Shown: positions 16,774 to 27,077, numbered from the stretch's first letter. The stretch is DNA of 64,000 nt from Bacteroidales bacterium (GCA_035299085.1 DATGXG010000036.1:62001-126000); one strand, 5' to 3'. Notes: generated by a model from the letters alone, not told the origin. Numbers and translations are program-made.

Positions 16774-18492
16774 TTACTTTCTGTTTTCAATCTGAGAAAT
16801 TTGTGCTTGTATTTTAATACTCTCCTCAGGATCCGAGCTTTTAAGTATCTCTTTTAGATATTGAACTGCCTCGGCATACATATGAAGCTTTATATGAATT
16901 TCAGCACTGTGTTTTAGAATCTCCTCATTCTTACCGTTACTTTTTACAACAGCATTATTTATATACTTAAGAGCTTTCCTGTTTTTTCCCATTTTGAACA
17001 GAATCCATGCATAGGTATCAAGATAAGTAGAGTTATCCGGTTCTTCAGAAATTGTACGCCGGCTCATCTTTTCCGCTTCTTTAAGATCTTTCTCCCTTAA
17101 TGATAAATAATAAGCATAGTTATTAAGTATTCCTGAATTATCCGGGTCCAATTTTAAAGCATTGTTAAATGCTTCTTCAGATTCTGAAAACCTCCCAAGA
17201 TTCTGATAACATTCAGCAAGAAGACTGAAAAACTCAATTTTAAGAGTACTATCCTGTGCATACGCCAAACCATTTTTTAAAGAATTTACGGCATTTTCCC
17301 ATGCACCCTTTTGGTATTGAGCCGACCCGTTAAAAAGGTATAACAGAGGTCTCTCTTTAAACTGCTGAAGAGCTTTACCTGTATATAGCAATACACTGTC
17401 AGTTTTGCCCATAGCATTAAAAGCGTATACCAATTGTTCAATGGCCGCATAGTTTGACGGATCCTGCCTGGTTACAATGCTTAAAGCCTTTGATGCCTTT
17501 TCAAAATTTCTTAATCTTATCTGGACATCCGAATATATTGAAAGAACCCGTACATCGCTTTTATACAGGGAATATAAAGTCTCAGTAACTGAATCCAGAA
17601 TGGGCATATTCTTAATTAACTGATCCTGATCCCGTAAAACCGAATAGAAAAAGCTTGCTTTAGTCATTAAATTAACTGATGAATCACTGATTATATGAAC
17701 AAGTACGTTTCTCGCACTGTCCTTTAAACCGCGATCCAGTAAAAAATCGGCATAAGAAAAAACCACAACAGGTTCACTTTTATATTCCGGGTAAATCTTA
17801 CTATAATAAAAAGAAGCTGAATCTATTTGATTATGCCTCCTGTAATATTCAGCTATCATACCGCTAACTGAAAAATCATCCCCGGATATACCAGAAGCCA
17901 ATTTAAGTGTACGAATAGCTAAATCCGGTTGGTTATTATTCTCGTATATTCGATATTTAAGCAATGTAACTTCCTTACTAATGCCTTCCTGTTTTTCAAT
18001 GAGGTCGAGATATGTTAACGCATCATCAAATTTTTTTAACTTTTCATCCAGATTAGCCAGCATGAACATTATGTTAGGATCACCCGGATTAATAGTCAAA
18101 ATATGAGTATACACAATCAATGCGCTATCATACTTTTGTTCCATTTGAAAGATATCACCAAGTTGCTGGTAATACCATTTATTATCAACGGAAAGACGGC
18201 ATGCTATTTTTGCATTTTCCCTTGCCAGGGAAATATTACCAGCACTCAGATAAACTTTTGATAACTGATATCTTGCTGCACTGCTTTGGGGTCTGATCTT
18301 TAAACATTCCTTATATAATGTAACAGCCTGAACATAATTTCCAAACAGATAGAAACGTGTAGCTTCCGTAAAAGCGTAAAGATACTCCTGATCAGTAATA
18401 TTACTATAATCTGATTTTTGTCCTAATGTGCTAATTTCCGGTAACGAAAATAGTAACAAAAATAAACCAGCCTTTAAAATATATTTCATCAT
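16774..18492 (-). CDS. Tetratricopeptide-repeat protein, exported
   Basis: A 572-residue protein with an N-terminal signal (hydrophobic residues 8-20) followed almost entirely by about 13-14 TPR-type helical hairpins. Clear repeats include Y-V-Q-A-V-T-L-Y-K-E-C-L-K-I, Y-D-S-A-L-I-V-Y-T-H-I-L and F-S-E-S-E-E-A-F-N-N-A-L-K-L-D-P-D. It is likely a periplasmic scaffold binding other envelope proteins. It follows dut by 11 bp and precedes the LytM protein by 6 bp. In other Bacteroidota, I recall a small DUF4292 lipoprotein between these two; it is not present here. Confidence 0.85.
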   Translation of the reverse strand: MMKYILKAGLFLLLFSLPEISTLGQKSDYSNITDQEYLYAFTEATRFYLFGNYVQAVTLYKECLKIRPQSSAARYQLSKVYLSAGNISLARENAKIACRLSVDNKWYYQQLGDIFQMEQKYDSALIVYTHILTINPGDPNIMFMLANLDEKLKKFDDALTYLDLIEKQEGISKEVTLLKYRIYENNNQPDLAIRTLKLASGISGDDFSVSGMIAEYYRRHNQIDSASFYYSKIYPEYKSEPVVVFSYADFLLDRGLKDSARNVLVHIISDSSVNLMTKASFFYSVLRDQDQLIKNMPILDSVTETLYSLYKSDVRVLSIYSDVQIRLRNFEKASKALSIVTRQDPSNYAAIEQLVYAFNAMGKTDSVLLYTGKALQQFKERPLLYLFNGSAQYQKGAWENAVNSLKNGLAYAQDSTLKIEFFSLLAECYQNLGRFSESEEAFNNALKLDPDNSGILNNYAYYLSLREKDLKEAEKMSRRTISEEPDNSTYLDTYAWILFKMGKNRKALKYINNAVVKSNGKNEEILKHSAEIHIKLHMYAEAVQYLKEILKSSDPEESIKIQAQISQIENRK

Positions 18493-18503
18493 AAATCAAT
18501 TCC

Positions 18504-18935
18504 TTATTTCCCTGTATGACCAAAACCTCCTGATCCTCTGTCTGTTGCGCCCAATTCATCTACTTCATCCCATTCGATGGCTTCATATTTTGAAATAATC
18601 ATCTGACAAATCCTGTCACCATCATTTACAATGAATGTTTCATCTGATAGATTCACAAGAATAATGCCCACCTCTCCCCTGTAATCTGCATCGATCGTAC
18701 CCGGAGTATTTAGAACAGAAATTCCGCTTTTTATAGCTAAACCGCTTCTTGGTCTTATTTGGGCTTCAAAGCCTCCTGGTAATTCTAGAAATAAACCCGT
18801 TTTAATTAAGGCACGCTTTAATGGTTTAATCTCAACAGGACTTTCAAGGTTAGCACAAATATCCATTCCGGCAGACAATAACGTACTGTATGCCGGTAAT
18901 TTATGTTTGGATTTATTTACAATTTTAACCTTCAT
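18504..18935 (-). CDS. dut: dUTP diphosphatase
   Basis: A 143-residue trimeric dUTPase that splits dUTP to dUMP and pyrophosphate, keeping uracil out of DNA and feeding dTMP synthesis. All five motifs are present: [35 protein letters not shown] and the C-terminal arm [10 protein letters not shown]. Normal length. Its start overlaps the end of the flippase gene by 11 bp. Confidence 0.97.
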   Translation of the reverse strand: MKVKIVNKSKHKLPAYSTLLSAGMDICANLESPVEIKPLKRALIKTGLFLELPGGFEAQIRPRSGLAIKSGISVLNTPGTIDADYRGEVGIILVNLSDETFIVNDGDRICQMIISKYEAIEWDEVDELGATDRGSGGFGHTGK

Positions 18936-20400
18936 TACTTGTAAGAAATATTTTGAATAAATCGTCTCTCTTATTTACATATAATACAAAAATTGAAACC
19001 ATTGCAAGACCTGTCAACACATTTAGCCAACCATGGCTTGTCTGTAATAATCTTCCAATGATATATAACACAATTCCGAATAACAAATATATACCAATAG
19101 ATTTCACATCATATTGAATTTTATAATGCTTTTGTCCAGTATAGTATGTAATTATTAACATTACACCGTTTGCTAAAACATGAATCCAGGCACACGCATA
19201 ATAACCAAAGAGCGGTATAAAAATAAAATTCAATACAATCGTAAGAACAGCACCTAAACCGGTAATATATACCCCGTAAATAGTATTACCTGAAAGCTTG
19301 TACCACATGTTTACATTGAAAAGAAGTCCAACAAGAACATTGGCAAATAGAACAACCGGAACAATCGCAAGGCCCTCATGATAGGAACTATGAATGAACA
19401 ATTTAAACAGATCGAGGCATAATCCCACACCCAGAAACAAGATCATTAAAAATATGGTGAAGTACTTCAGCACGTTAGCATAAATTTTCTTGGAATCCTG
19501 ATGGCCGTAGTAATTAAAGAAGAATGGCTCAGCAGCGTATCTGAACATTTGAACAAAAATCGTCAATAAAACAGCAATTCTGTAATTTGCACCATAAATT
19601 CCTAATTCATAAAGGGCATTTTCTTTATCAGGGGTTAAATTTTTCAGAAGAATTCTGTCGATTGTTTCATTGAATATCCCGGCTAAACCTGCAACCAGTA
19701 AGGGAACTGAATAACTTAAAATTTGGGTTAACAAACGAAAATCAAGCCTAAATCTTATACCATAAATATCTTTTGTTAACATGATAAGAACTAAAATGCT
19801 TGATAATAAATTAGCTATAAATACATAACCCACTTCAATATGCTGCAAATGTTCTTTATAAAATAAATTTTCCGAAAAAAAACGGGGTAGTATTTCAAGG
19901 AATAGAAAGACAAAGAAAATAGTGCTCAGTACATTGACTATTTTTATAATGGCAAAGCGCCGGGCTTTGTTTTCAATTCTTAATTTTGCAAAGATTATGG
20001 CCGAAACGGCATCAATAGCCAGAATCAAGGCTAAAAACACAATATATTCGGGATTATTTTGATATCCGATCAAATGAGCTATCGGAAATTTCAGAAGTAC
20101 CACGATAACCATAAAAAGAACCGAAGTAGAAATGACTGAAATAAGTATTGAACTATAGGCGATACCCCGATTATTGTTGTTAATTGAAAACTTGAAGAGT
20201 CCGGTTTCCATACCATAAGTGAGAATGACCATTAATATGGCAACATAGGCGTAAAGCTCTGTTATAACTCCGTAGGTACCCGGAGCAAACCTCCGTGTGT
20301 AATACACAGTAAGAACTGCGTAATTCAGAAACCTTGGTATAATGTTTCCAAGGCCATATATCAAAGATTGACTACCTAAACTTTTGTATGGATTGGACAC
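18925..20400 (-). CDS. Polysaccharide flippase (MOP superfamily)
   Basis: A 491-residue integral membrane protein with about 14 hydrophobic helices and little soluble sequence, typical of the Wzx/MurJ-like multidrug/oligosaccharidyl-lipid/polysaccharide exporter superfamily. The start [16 protein letters not shown] is the conserved first helix of the polysaccharide-flippase branch. It would flip a lipid-linked oligosaccharide across the inner membrane. The substrate is unknown and no glycosyltransferases are adjacent. It is the first gene of the block running through dut to uvrC. Confidence 0.88.
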   Translation of the reverse strand: MSNPYKSLGSQSLIYGLGNIIPRFLNYAVLTVYYTRRFAPGTYGVITELYAYVAILMVILTYGMETGLFKFSINNNNRGIAYSSILISVISTSVLFMVIVVLLKFPIAHLIGYQNNPEYIVFLALILAIDAVSAIIFAKLRIENKARRFAIIKIVNVLSTIFFVFLFLEILPRFFSENLFYKEHLQHIEVGYVFIANLLSSILVLIMLTKDIYGIRFRLDFRLLTQILSYSVPLLVAGLAGIFNETIDRILLKNLTPDKENALYELGIYGANYRIAVLLTIFVQMFRYAAEPFFFNYYGHQDSKKIYANVLKYFTIFLMILFLGVGLCLDLFKLFIHSSYHEGLAIVPVVLFANVLVGLLFNVNMWYKLSGNTIYGVYITGLGAVLTIVLNFIFIPLFGYYACAWIHVLANGVMLIITYYTGQKHYKIQYDVKSIGIYLLFGIVLYIIGRLLQTSHGWLNVLTGLAMVSIFVLYVNKRDDLFKIFLTSNEG

Positions 20401-20485
20401 TGTAAAATTAATATTGGATAATAATCTAGATATTTATAATTTCACCACATAAAAAGTGTAAAGATACCCGAAAAAAGCGGCAAGT

Positions 20486-21154
20486 ATGAATACAGCCAGA
20501 CCAGTTTTACTTGTTTTATTATTCATTTTATTAACTTATTGTAAAGTAATGAGCCAGACTCAACCCATTGTGGTTATAAACACCACTGAAGGAGAAATTC
20601 GTATCAAACTCTATAATGAAACGCCTTTGCACAGGGATAATTTCATTAAACTTGTAAATGAGGGATATTATGACGGAGTACTCTTTCACCGGGTAATTGA
20701 AAATTTCATGGTCCAAACCGGTGATCCCAATTCTAAAAATGCAAAAGCAGGCCAGTCTCTGGGCGATGGTGGACCCGGTTATACCATTCCGGCTGAATTT
20801 GTTCCAACTCTTTTTCATAAAAAAGGTGCTCTTGCTGCTGCACGCCAGGGTGACCAGGTTAATCCAAGAAAAGAATCTTCGGGTTCACAATTTTATATCG
20901 TTCAGGGTCAGATATTAACTGAGACTCAACTGGATGCATTTGTCAAAGCAAATAAACATCTTCCTTTCACTGATGCGGAGAAATCGGCTTATACTACAAT
21001 AGGAGGCACTCCTCATCTGGATCAGAATTATACGGTATTTGGTGAAGTCATTGAAGGTCTTGATGTTCTCGATAAAATTGCTGCAGCTGAAACCGATCAG
21101 AGAAACAGACCTTTGAATGACATCCGAATTATCAAAGTATATCTTGAACAATAA
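20486..21154 (+). CDS. Peptidyl-prolyl isomerase, cyclophilin type, exported
   Basis: A 222-residue cyclophilin that speeds proline isomerisation during folding. An N-terminal signal (hydrophobic 7-18) with Y-C-K suggests either a lipoprotein (Cys19) or a cleaved form ending M-S-Q. The catalytic fold shows V-L-F-H-R-V-I-E-N-F-M-V-Q-T-G-D, then E-S-S-G-S-Q-F-Y-I-V-Q-G and Y-T-V-F-G-E-V-I-E-G. The main catalytic Arg (H-R-V-I) is present. An insert in the middle (about 145-175) is usual in the Bacteroidota forms. It ends 1 bp before the pheS ATG, so the two are probably co-transcribed. Confidence 0.92.
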   Translation: MNTARPVLLVLLFILLTYCKVMSQTQPIVVINTTEGEIRIKLYNETPLHRDNFIKLVNEGYYDGVLFHRVIENFMVQTGDPNSKNAKAGQSLGDGGPGYTIPAEFVPTLFHKKGALAAARQGDQVNPRKESSGSQFYIVQGQILTETQLDAFVKANKHLPFTDAEKSAYTTIGGTPHLDQNYTVFGEVIEGLDVLDKIAAAETDQRNRPLNDIRIIKVYLEQ

Positions 21155-21155
21155 C

Positions 21156-22172
21156 ATGATCAAACTAATTGAAAAATATAAAACAGAGATTGAGGCATTT
21201 GAAATAAAAAATGCTGAAGATCTCGAGAAATTCAGGCTAACTTATCTAAGTAAGAAGGGTCTTATTTCAGATCTGTTTGCCTCATTTAAATCTGTACCTG
21301 TTGAATTAAAGAAGCAAACCGGTGAGAAACTTAATATTCTTAAAAATCTAGCCACTGAGAAGTTCGATGTATCCAGAGATTCCATAGAACATACAGAAAC
21401 TTCCTTTTTAGGTGATCTTACACTTCCTTCTGATGCCGTTTCTCTAGGTTCAAGGCATCCTGTTTCTCTTATCCGTAATGAAATAGTTTCCGTATTTTCA
21501 AAGATAGGTTTTACTGTATCGGAAGGTCCGGAAGTTGAAGATGACTGGCATGTCTTTTCAGGTTTGAATTTTCCGCCGGATCACCCAGCCCGTGATATGC
21601 AGGATACCTTTTTTATAGAAAAAAATCCTGATATCGTTCTCAGAACTCATACTTCTTCGGTCCAGATAAGAGTAATGGAGGTATCACAGCCCCCGATCCG
21701 TAAAATATTTCCTGGCAGGGTTTTCAGGAACGAAGCTATTTCTGCTCGTGCTCATTGCATTTTTCACCAGATAGAAGGTTTGTATATAGACACACATGTT
21801 TCTTTTGCCGATCTTAAACAGACACTTATGTTCTTTGCACGTGAGATGTTCGGAGAAAAAACCCAGATACGCTTAAGGCCTTCATTTTTCCCTTTTACAG
21901 AACCTTCTGCCGAAATGGATGTTTCGTGCACCATTTGTGGAGGTTCAGGCTGCAATGTTTGTAAACATACCGGCTGGCTGGAAATTCTGGGTTGCGGAAT
22001 GGTAGACCCCAATGTACTTGAATCTTCAAATATTGACAGCAATAAGTATACGGGTTTCGCCTTTGGAATGGGACTTGAACGAATAGCTATGTTGAAATAC
22101 CAGGTTAACGATCTTCGCCTGTATTTTGAAAATGATGTCCGTTTTATAAACCAATTCCGGAGTTCGTACTGA
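21156..22172 (+). CDS. pheS: Phenylalanine-tRNA ligase alpha subunit
   Basis: A 338-residue class II aminoacyl-tRNA synthetase catalytic subunit that charges tRNA-Phe with PheT. Motif 2 (F-R-N-E-A-I-S-A-R-A-H) and motif 3 (F-G-M-G-L-E-R-I-A-M) are clear. The N-terminal coiled coil (1 to about 90) and the cysteine-bearing loop C-T-I-C-G-G-S-G-C-N-V-C are also present. ATG 21156 (MIKLIEKYKTEI) is chosen; an in-frame earlier codon would overlap the cyclophilin gene. pheT is not adjacent. Its stop is 1 bp from the stop of the convergent ruvB. Confidence 0.97.
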   Translation: MIKLIEKYKTEIEAFEIKNAEDLEKFRLTYLSKKGLISDLFASFKSVPVELKKQTGEKLNILKNLATEKFDVSRDSIEHTETSFLGDLTLPSDAVSLGSRHPVSLIRNEIVSVFSKIGFTVSEGPEVEDDWHVFSGLNFPPDHPARDMQDTFFIEKNPDIVLRTHTSSVQIRVMEVSQPPIRKIFPGRVFRNEAISARAHCIFHQIEGLYIDTHVSFADLKQTLMFFAREMFGEKTQIRLRPSFFPFTEPSAEMDVSCTICGGSGCNVCKHTGWLEILGCGMVDPNVLESSNIDSNKYTGFAFGMGLERIAMLKYQVNDLRLYFENDVRFINQFRSSY

Positions 22173-22173
22173 T

Positions 22174-23199
22174 TTATTCGAATAAAAGTGGCATAGATCC
22201 CGGGTGGTTCTTCCCCATATGTTTGTATGTTTTTGGGGTTGCTTCTCGTCCCCGGGGGGTTCTCTTTATAAATCCTTCCTTAATTAAAAAGGGTTCATAT
22301 ACTTCTTCTATTGTCCCCGCATCTTCACCAACCGCCGTTGCAATGGTTCCCAAACCCACGGGACCACCATTGAACTTCTCCACAATAATGTTCAGAATGC
22401 GATTATCCATTTCATCAAGACCACTTTTGTCAATATTCAGGGCATCGAGAGCGTACTCAGTAATTTCAAGATTGATTTCATCCAATTGCTTAACCTGTGA
22501 AAAATCCCTTACCCTTCGGAGCAGAGCATTTGCGATGCGAGGAGTGCCGCGCGACCTGAAGGCTATTTCTTTGGCAGCTTTATCAGAAATCAGCACATTC
22601 AAAAGTTTTGCAGACCGTTTAAGTATTCTCTCAAGGATAACAGAATCATAGTATTCCAGATGGAGATTAATTCCAAACCTGGCCCTGAGCGGAGAAGAAA
22701 GTAATCCGGCCCTGGTTGTTGCACCAATCAGAGTAAAAGGGTTTAAATTTAACTGTATTGATCTTGCACCAGGTCCTTTATCTATGATTAGATCAATTTT
22801 ATAATCTTCCATCGCTGAATAAAGGAATTCCTCGACGGTAGCGTTTAAACGGTGAATTTCATCAATAAACAGAACATCGTGTTTCTCAAGGTTTGTAAGA
22901 ATTCCTGCCAGGTCACCAGCTTTCTCAAGAACTGGTCCGGAAGTTACCCGGATATTACTCTTTAACTCATTCGAAATAATATTAGCCAGGGTTGTCTTTC
23001 CTAAACCCGGGGGACCGGCGAGAATAACATGGTCAAGAGCTTCATTTCTTATTTTTGCCGCAGTAACAAAAACTTTTAGGTTTTCTACAAGTTTATCCTG
23101 CCCATTGAAATCATCGAAAAGTTTCGGCCTGATACTTTTTTCAAGTTCACGATCTTCTTCTGAAACGAAAGTGTTTCGCAGGTTGAAATCATTGTCCAT
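22174..23199 (-). CDS. ruvB: Holliday junction branch migration ATPase
   Basis: A 341-residue AAA+ helicase that drives branch migration with RuvA. Walker A (G-P-P-G-L-G-K-T-T), Walker B (L-F-I-D-E-I-H-R-L), sensor 1 with the arginine finger segment (A-T-T-R-A-G-L-L) and the C-terminal winged helix (R-T-P-R-G-R-E-A-T) are all present. Normal length. It reads in the same direction as the MORN protein upstream, with 7 bp between. Confidence 0.98.
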   Translation of the reverse strand: MDNDFNLRNTFVSEEDRELEKSIRPKLFDDFNGQDKLVENLKVFVTAAKIRNEALDHVILAGPPGLGKTTLANIISNELKSNIRVTSGPVLEKAGDLAGILTNLEKHDVLFIDEIHRLNATVEEFLYSAMEDYKIDLIIDKGPGARSIQLNLNPFTLIGATTRAGLLSSPLRARFGINLHLEYYDSVILERILKRSAKLLNVLISDKAAKEIAFRSRGTPRIANALLRRVRDFSQVKQLDEINLEITEYALDALNIDKSGLDEMDNRILNIIVEKFNGGPVGLGTIATAVGEDAGTIEEVYEPFLIKEGFIKRTPRGREATPKTYKHMGKNHPGSMPLLFE

Positions 23200-23206
23200 C
23201 GGCAGA

Positions 23207-24778
23207 TCACTGAATTAGTTTGATATCATTATCCGCGAATTCAACTTTCTCACCATTTATTCTGTATTCCCTGTTATCCTTATAGGTTATCGTAAGTACC
23301 AGGTTACCATTTTCATCATATTTGCGCCAATTTTTCTCAGAAATACCCATTACATAATAATTGGTTTCTTTCAGTTTGCCGTTCGGATAGTAAAAATCAT
23401 GCTCTCCGTCAGGATTTCCCTGTACGTAAGTGCCTTCATACATTAATGTACCGTCAGCATAAAATGCCTGCCATTTTCCGTCCTTTAAATCAGCAACGTA
23501 TTTACCTTTTTCACTATAATCACCCACCTTGTAAAACCATTCATCTTCTTTTTGACCGTCGAAATATTTACCGCTAACTATAATCTGACCTATGGAATCG
23601 TATTCAGTATATATTCCTTCGGCCTTACCCTCATAATACTCTTCTTCTCTCTTAATTGTACCGTCGGGATAATACCATTGCCACAAACCATCCGTCTTTC
23701 CCTGTTTAAATACGCCAGTTTGTTCCTTTTTTCCATCCCTATAAAAGTAATCCCATTTACCGCTTTGCTGGTTATTTGAATATAATCCTGCAGATTGCAC
23801 AGAACCGTCTGTAAAATAATATTTCCATTTTCCTTCTTTCCTGCCTTCGTTTGTTATAATTCCTTCGCCAAGCTTTATGCCATTATTATCGAAGAGATAT
23901 CCATTTATTACCTTACCGGTGGAATCATACATACGATGAATTCCAACAGGAATGGAATCCCGATATGAACCTGAATATATAATATTTCCCTTCTGATCGT
24001 ACTTATTTTTGATCTGAACTTCAAGGGCACTAGTATCCTTTTCTTCAAGTATTATACCTTTTGCGTAATCCAGTTTGACCTTTATGTTTCCGCTCTCATC
24101 AAATTCCTTATATTGTCCGGATAACAGATCATTCACGTAATATCCCTCTGATTTAACTTTTCCATTTTCATAATAGGTTCGCCAGATGCCCTGCTTCAGT
24201 CCTTTATCATCTTTCCTGTTAAGCTTTTCCCTATCGGTAAGAAAACCATTTTTATAAGTCATTACGGTAATAAGTATTCCATTTTGATCGTATTCATTTG
24301 TTATACCGTTTCTCTTATTATTGGTGTATAAAGATTCTTCCTTTATTCTACCATCGGGATAATACGTATATGACTTTCCTTCTTTGTTATCATTAACATA
24401 CAATTCTCTGGATACAATACGCCCTCTCTGCATCGGGTCCTTCCCTTCCGAAGTATTAAATGTAATGGTGTAACCATTCCGTTTTCCAAGAACATAACTT
24501 ACTTTTTCCGTTGTGTCTCCTGATTCATTATAGAAAACCCAAACACTATCAAGCAGAAAATTAGTGCGGTTGCCTTCGCTCTTCATTACTCCTGAAGGAT
24601 AATATGTTTTCCAGTATCCATCTGGTTTTCCGTTACGCATATAACCTTCACTTGAAATTTTACCGTTCGGATAATAGATCTTATTGTATCCGTTTTCCTG
24701 TATTTCCTGCTGAGAAAAGCCTCTAACAACCGGAATAAGGAAAACAAAAGTCAGACATATCCACCTGATAGTTTCCAT
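23207..24778 (-). CDS. MORN-variant repeat protein (YwqK-like), exported
   Basis: A 523-residue exported protein with a signal peptide (1 to about 22) and then about 18 tandem copies of a repeat of roughly 23 residues with the form Y-Y-P-N/D-G-K-I-K-x-E-G-x-Y-x-N/D-G-x-x-x-G-x-W. This is the MORN_2/YwqK repeat, a rod of antiparallel strands found in Bacteroidota surface or periplasmic proteins. Some databases label YwqK-family proteins 'toxin-antitoxin antitoxin'; nothing here supports that role. It lies 1 bp after nadA and 7 bp before ruvB. Confidence 0.88.
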   Translation of the reverse strand: METIRWICLTFVFLIPVVRGFSQQEIQENGYNKIYYPNGKISSEGYMRNGKPDGYWKTYYPSGVMKSEGNRTNFLLDSVWVFYNESGDTTEKVSYVLGKRNGYTITFNTSEGKDPMQRGRIVSRELYVNDNKEGKSYTYYPDGRIKEESLYTNNKRNGITNEYDQNGILITVMTYKNGFLTDREKLNRKDDKGLKQGIWRTYYENGKVKSEGYYVNDLLSGQYKEFDESGNIKVKLDYAKGIILEEKDTSALEVQIKNKYDQKGNIIYSGSYRDSIPVGIHRMYDSTGKVINGYLFDNNGIKLGEGIITNEGRKEGKWKYYFTDGSVQSAGLYSNNQQSGKWDYFYRDGKKEQTGVFKQGKTDGLWQWYYPDGTIKREEEYYEGKAEGIYTEYDSIGQIIVSGKYFDGQKEDEWFYKVGDYSEKGKYVADLKDGKWQAFYADGTLMYEGTYVQGNPDGEHDFYYPNGKLKETNYYVMGISEKNWRKYDENGNLVLTITYKDNREYRINGEKVEFADNDIKLIQ

Positions 24779-24779
24779 T

Positions 24780-25784
24780 TTACAGGCCTAGTTTTTCAGA
24801 AATTTCCAACATTCTTTTTATTGATGATTCTGCTTTTACTCTTAAAGTCTCTTCAACCTCAATTTCGGGCATCTCAAATTTAATACAATTATAAAGTTTC
24901 TGCATTGTATTTAATTTCATATACATGCAATCGTTACATCCGCAAGTGACATCTTTGGGTGGAGCAGGAATAAAAATTTTTGATGGATTTGCCCTAATCA
25001 TTTGATGCAATATTCCAGATTCCGTAGCGACAATATATTTATTGTTCTTGTCTTTCTGAGTATATTTAAGTAAAGCGGATGTAGATCCGATAAAATCAGC
25101 TACTATCAATAAAGGCTTTTCGCATTCCGGATGTGCAATAATTTTAGCTTCAGGATGCTGCCTTTTCAATTCAAGTATTCTTTCAAGTGAAAACTGTTCA
25201 TGAACATGACAGGCACCATCCCATATTACCATTTTCCTGCCAGTAAGACTTTCAATATAGTTTCCGAGGTTCTTATCCGGTGCAAAAACAATAGGTTCAT
25301 TCTCAGGAACACTTTGAACAATCTGAACAGCATTGGATGAAGTACAGATTATATCAGACAGTGCTTTTATTTCAGCTGTTGTGTTAACATAACTAATAAC
25401 AGTATGGCCCGGATATCTCTTCAAAAATTCACTGAAATCTTCAGCTTTACATGAATCAGCAAGTGAACAACCAGCATTTAGATCCGGTAACAATACCTTT
25501 TTTGAAGGTGACAAAATCTTTGCGGTTTCAGCCATAAAATGAACCCCGCAAAAAACAATTATATCCGCTTCCGTTTTGGCAGCCTGTTGTGAAAGATACA
25601 GACTGTCTCCAATAAAATCGGCTATATCCTGAATCCTGCCATCCTGGTAATAATGGGCCAGAATAACAGCATTTTTTTCCTTCCGCATTCTGTCAATTTC
25701 TTCCCTTAAATTGATGCCAGGGTTAATTTCAGATTCGACATAACCTTTTATTAACAATATATTATTCTTAATAATAGTATTCAT
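24780..25784 (-). CDS. nadA: Quinolinate synthase
   Basis: A 334-residue iron-sulfur enzyme that condenses iminoaspartate with dihydroxyacetone phosphate to quinolinate in NAD synthesis. Conserved blocks: [29 protein letters not shown], and the C-terminal [11 protein letters not shown]. Cysteines for the [4Fe-4S] cluster are present. It is first of a leftward group (nadA, MORN protein, ruvB). nadB and nadC are not in the window. A promoter and an inverted repeat upstream are described separately. Confidence 0.96.
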   Translation of the reverse strand: MNTIIKNNILLIKGYVESEINPGINLREEIDRMRKEKNAVILAHYYQDGRIQDIADFIGDSLYLSQQAAKTEADIIVFCGVHFMAETAKILSPSKKVLLPDLNAGCSLADSCKAEDFSEFLKRYPGHTVISYVNTTAEIKALSDIICTSSNAVQIVQSVPENEPIVFAPDKNLGNYIESLTGRKMVIWDGACHVHEQFSLERILELKRQHPEAKIIAHPECEKPLLIVADFIGSTSALLKYTQKDKNNKYIVATESGILHQMIRANPSKIFIPAPPKDVTCGCNDCMYMKLNTMQKLYNCIKFEMPEIEVEETLRVKAESSIKRMLEISEKLGL

Positions 25785-25936
25785 TTATAAAATCAATTTT
25801 TAATGATGATAATTGGCTGTTAATTGTGTTAAAAAAAAGACCCTGTTTTGATTGATTTTTTCAGGAATACCTTTTTATTAACAGTAAATAACAACCTTTG
25901 CTCATAATTTGCACTTGTTTCTTAGCATGTTGTGCA

Positions 25937-25958
25937 TTTATTAACAATAGTTAATAAA
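25937..25958. promoter_or_regulatory. Inverted repeat downstream of the nadA promoter (candidate operator)
   Basis: TTTATTAAC and GTTAATAAA are perfect 9-bp inverted arms around the spacer AATA. The site begins just after the predicted nadA transcription start (near 25962 on the minus strand), a normal place for a repressor. The left arm sequence TTTATTAACA recurs at 25874-25883 and 25747-25756. The regulator is unknown. Confidence 0.4.
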
Positions 25959-25968
25959 ACCAGCTGTA

Positions 25969-25998
25969 CAAAATTACTGAGAATTTAAGACACCGCAA
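25969..25998 (-). promoter_or_regulatory. nadA promoter
   Basis: On the minus strand TTG (25996-25998) is followed after 19 bp by TAATTTTG (25969-25976), matching the Bacteroidota primary promoter TTG-N17-23-TAnnTTTG. Transcription would begin near 25962, giving a leader of about 175 nt. Confidence 0.5.
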
Positions 25999-26187
25999 CA
26001 TGTTTGATAATTGTTAAATTCTCTTTGAAAAAAAGCGTTTACATTCATTCTTTAATGACGATTCTCAAAAAGTCTGCCGTTTTCATCAGTCATAAATATT
26101 TTTCAAACAATTTCTGACAGTTTTTTCAACACTGTTCATCTTGTTTTAGATTAGCTTCAAGGTACTTTAATTGCCTTTTAAAATTGA

Positions 26188-26195
26188 TATCTTTG
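26188..26195 (+). promoter_or_regulatory. -7 box upstream of rpiB
   Basis: TATCTTTG fits TAnnTTTG and lies 22 bp before the rpiB ATG. A TTG 14 bp upstream (26171-26173) is closer than the usual spacing, so only the -7 box is claimed. Confidence 0.4.
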
Positions 26196-26217
26196 TAAAG
26201 AATAATAATTTAAAGTT

Positions 26218-26646
26218 ATGAAAGTTGCGTTTGCCTGCGACCATGCAGGTTACAATCTGAAACTGATCCTTATATCGTACCTCACAAACAAAGGGTATGA
26301 AATAACGGACCTTGGATGTTATTCGGAAGAATCCACTGATTATCCTGAGTATGGCCATATTCTGGCCAATCATATTACCGAAAACAAGTCTGAATTGGGA
26401 ATTTCATTATGCGGTACAGGTAATGGAATAAATATGACTGCCAATAAGCACCCTATGATCAGGTCGGCGCTTTGCTGGGATTCCGAAATTGCCGAGCTGG
26501 CCAGAAAGCACAATGATGCCAATATATGCGCAATTCCTGCCAGGTTTATTACAACCGAGGAGGCAAAAAAGATGGTGGACGTATTTCTGACAACCGATTT
26601 TGACGGAGGAAGGCATTTGCGGAGGATTGAGAAAATACCTGTGTAA
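26218..26646 (+). CDS. rpiB: Ribose-5-phosphate isomerase B
   Basis: A 142-residue pentose-phosphate enzyme interconverting ribose 5-phosphate and ribulose 5-phosphate. The opening A-C-D-H-A-G-Y-N-L-K and the loop S-L-C-G-T-G-N-G-I-N-M-T-A-N-K with the catalytic Cys are conserved, as is the C-terminal R-H-L-R-R-I-E-K-I. Normal length. LacA/LacB share this fold, but the Cys loop and single-subunit context favour RpiB. Its stop overlaps the Rrf2 start (TAATG), so the two are coupled. Confidence 0.95.
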   Translation: MKVAFACDHAGYNLKLILISYLTNKGYEITDLGCYSEESTDYPEYGHILANHITENKSELGISLCGTGNGINMTANKHPMIRSALCWDSEIAELARKHNDANICAIPARFITTEEAKKMVDVFLTTDFDGGRHLRRIEKIPV

Positions 26647-27077
26647 TGTTATCCAATACAAGCAAATATGCTATCAGGGCGATGATTTATCTTGCCATCG
26701 GCAAAGAGGACTCAAAAACCGGATTAAGGAAAATCGCTGATGAACTCGATATTCCGGGACCCTTTTTGGCCAAAATTTTACAGACGCTTGCAAAACATAA
26801 GTTGTTATTATCTGCCAAAGGTCCGAATGGTGGCTTTACCCTGGCAAAGGATCCTCATAAAATTTCACTCTATGAGATTGTCACTGTCATGGATGGCAGT
26901 GATATGTTCAATAAATGCCTGATTTCCCTTCGTACTTGCAATGAAGAAAATGTTCCCTGTCCTATTCATAAAAAATATGAGGGGATCCGGAATGAATTTA
27001 AGGAACTGTTTCAGAATCAAAATTTAGGTGACCTGTCAAATGACATCAAGGCGCAGGAACAAATCTACGCCCTATAG
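26646..27077 (+). CDS. Rrf2-family regulator with a three-cysteine cluster site
   Basis: A 143-residue winged-helix regulator of the IscR/NsrR/RirA family. The opening S-N-T-S-K-Y-A-I-R-A-M-I-Y-L-A and the recognition region (L-D-I-P-G-P-F-L-A-K-I-L-Q-T-L, then the wing K-G-P-N-G-G-F) are conserved. Three cysteines in the C-terminal third (N-K-C-L-I-S-L-R-T-C-N-E-E-N-V-P-C), each pair separated by six residues, are placed to bind an iron-sulfur cluster, so it probably senses iron-sulfur, oxygen or nitric oxide status. Its targets are unknown; no isc or suf genes are adjacent. Its 3' end overlaps the convergent VanZ-like gene by 32 bp. Confidence 0.92.
   Translation: MLSNTSKYAIRAMIYLAIGKEDSKTGLRKIADELDIPGPFLAKILQTLAKHKLLLSAKGPNGGFTLAKDPHKISLYEIVTVMDGSDMFNKCLISLRTCNEENVPCPIHKKYEGIRNEFKELFQNQNLGDLSNDIKAQEQIYAL

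Larger units (their letters stand above)
25785..26217. other. 433-bp AT-rich gap between nadA and rpiB
   Basis: No convincing gene. It holds a minus-strand promoter for nadA, an inverted repeat, another copy of TTTATTAACA (25874-25883; a further copy lies inside nadA at 25747-25756), and a -7 box for rpiB at its right end. No tRNA-like fold was seen. Confidence 0.6.

Noticed and set aside
23207..24778. The MORN protein as a toxin-antitoxin component
   Set aside because: This label comes from a family name only; no toxin-like gene is adjacent, and the protein is exported.
25785..26217. A replication origin in the nadA-rpiB gap, because TTATTAACA repeats resemble DnaA boxes
   Set aside because: The copies miss the conserved C of TTATNCACA, and no AT-rich unwinding cluster or dnaA is near. 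An operator is a better reading.
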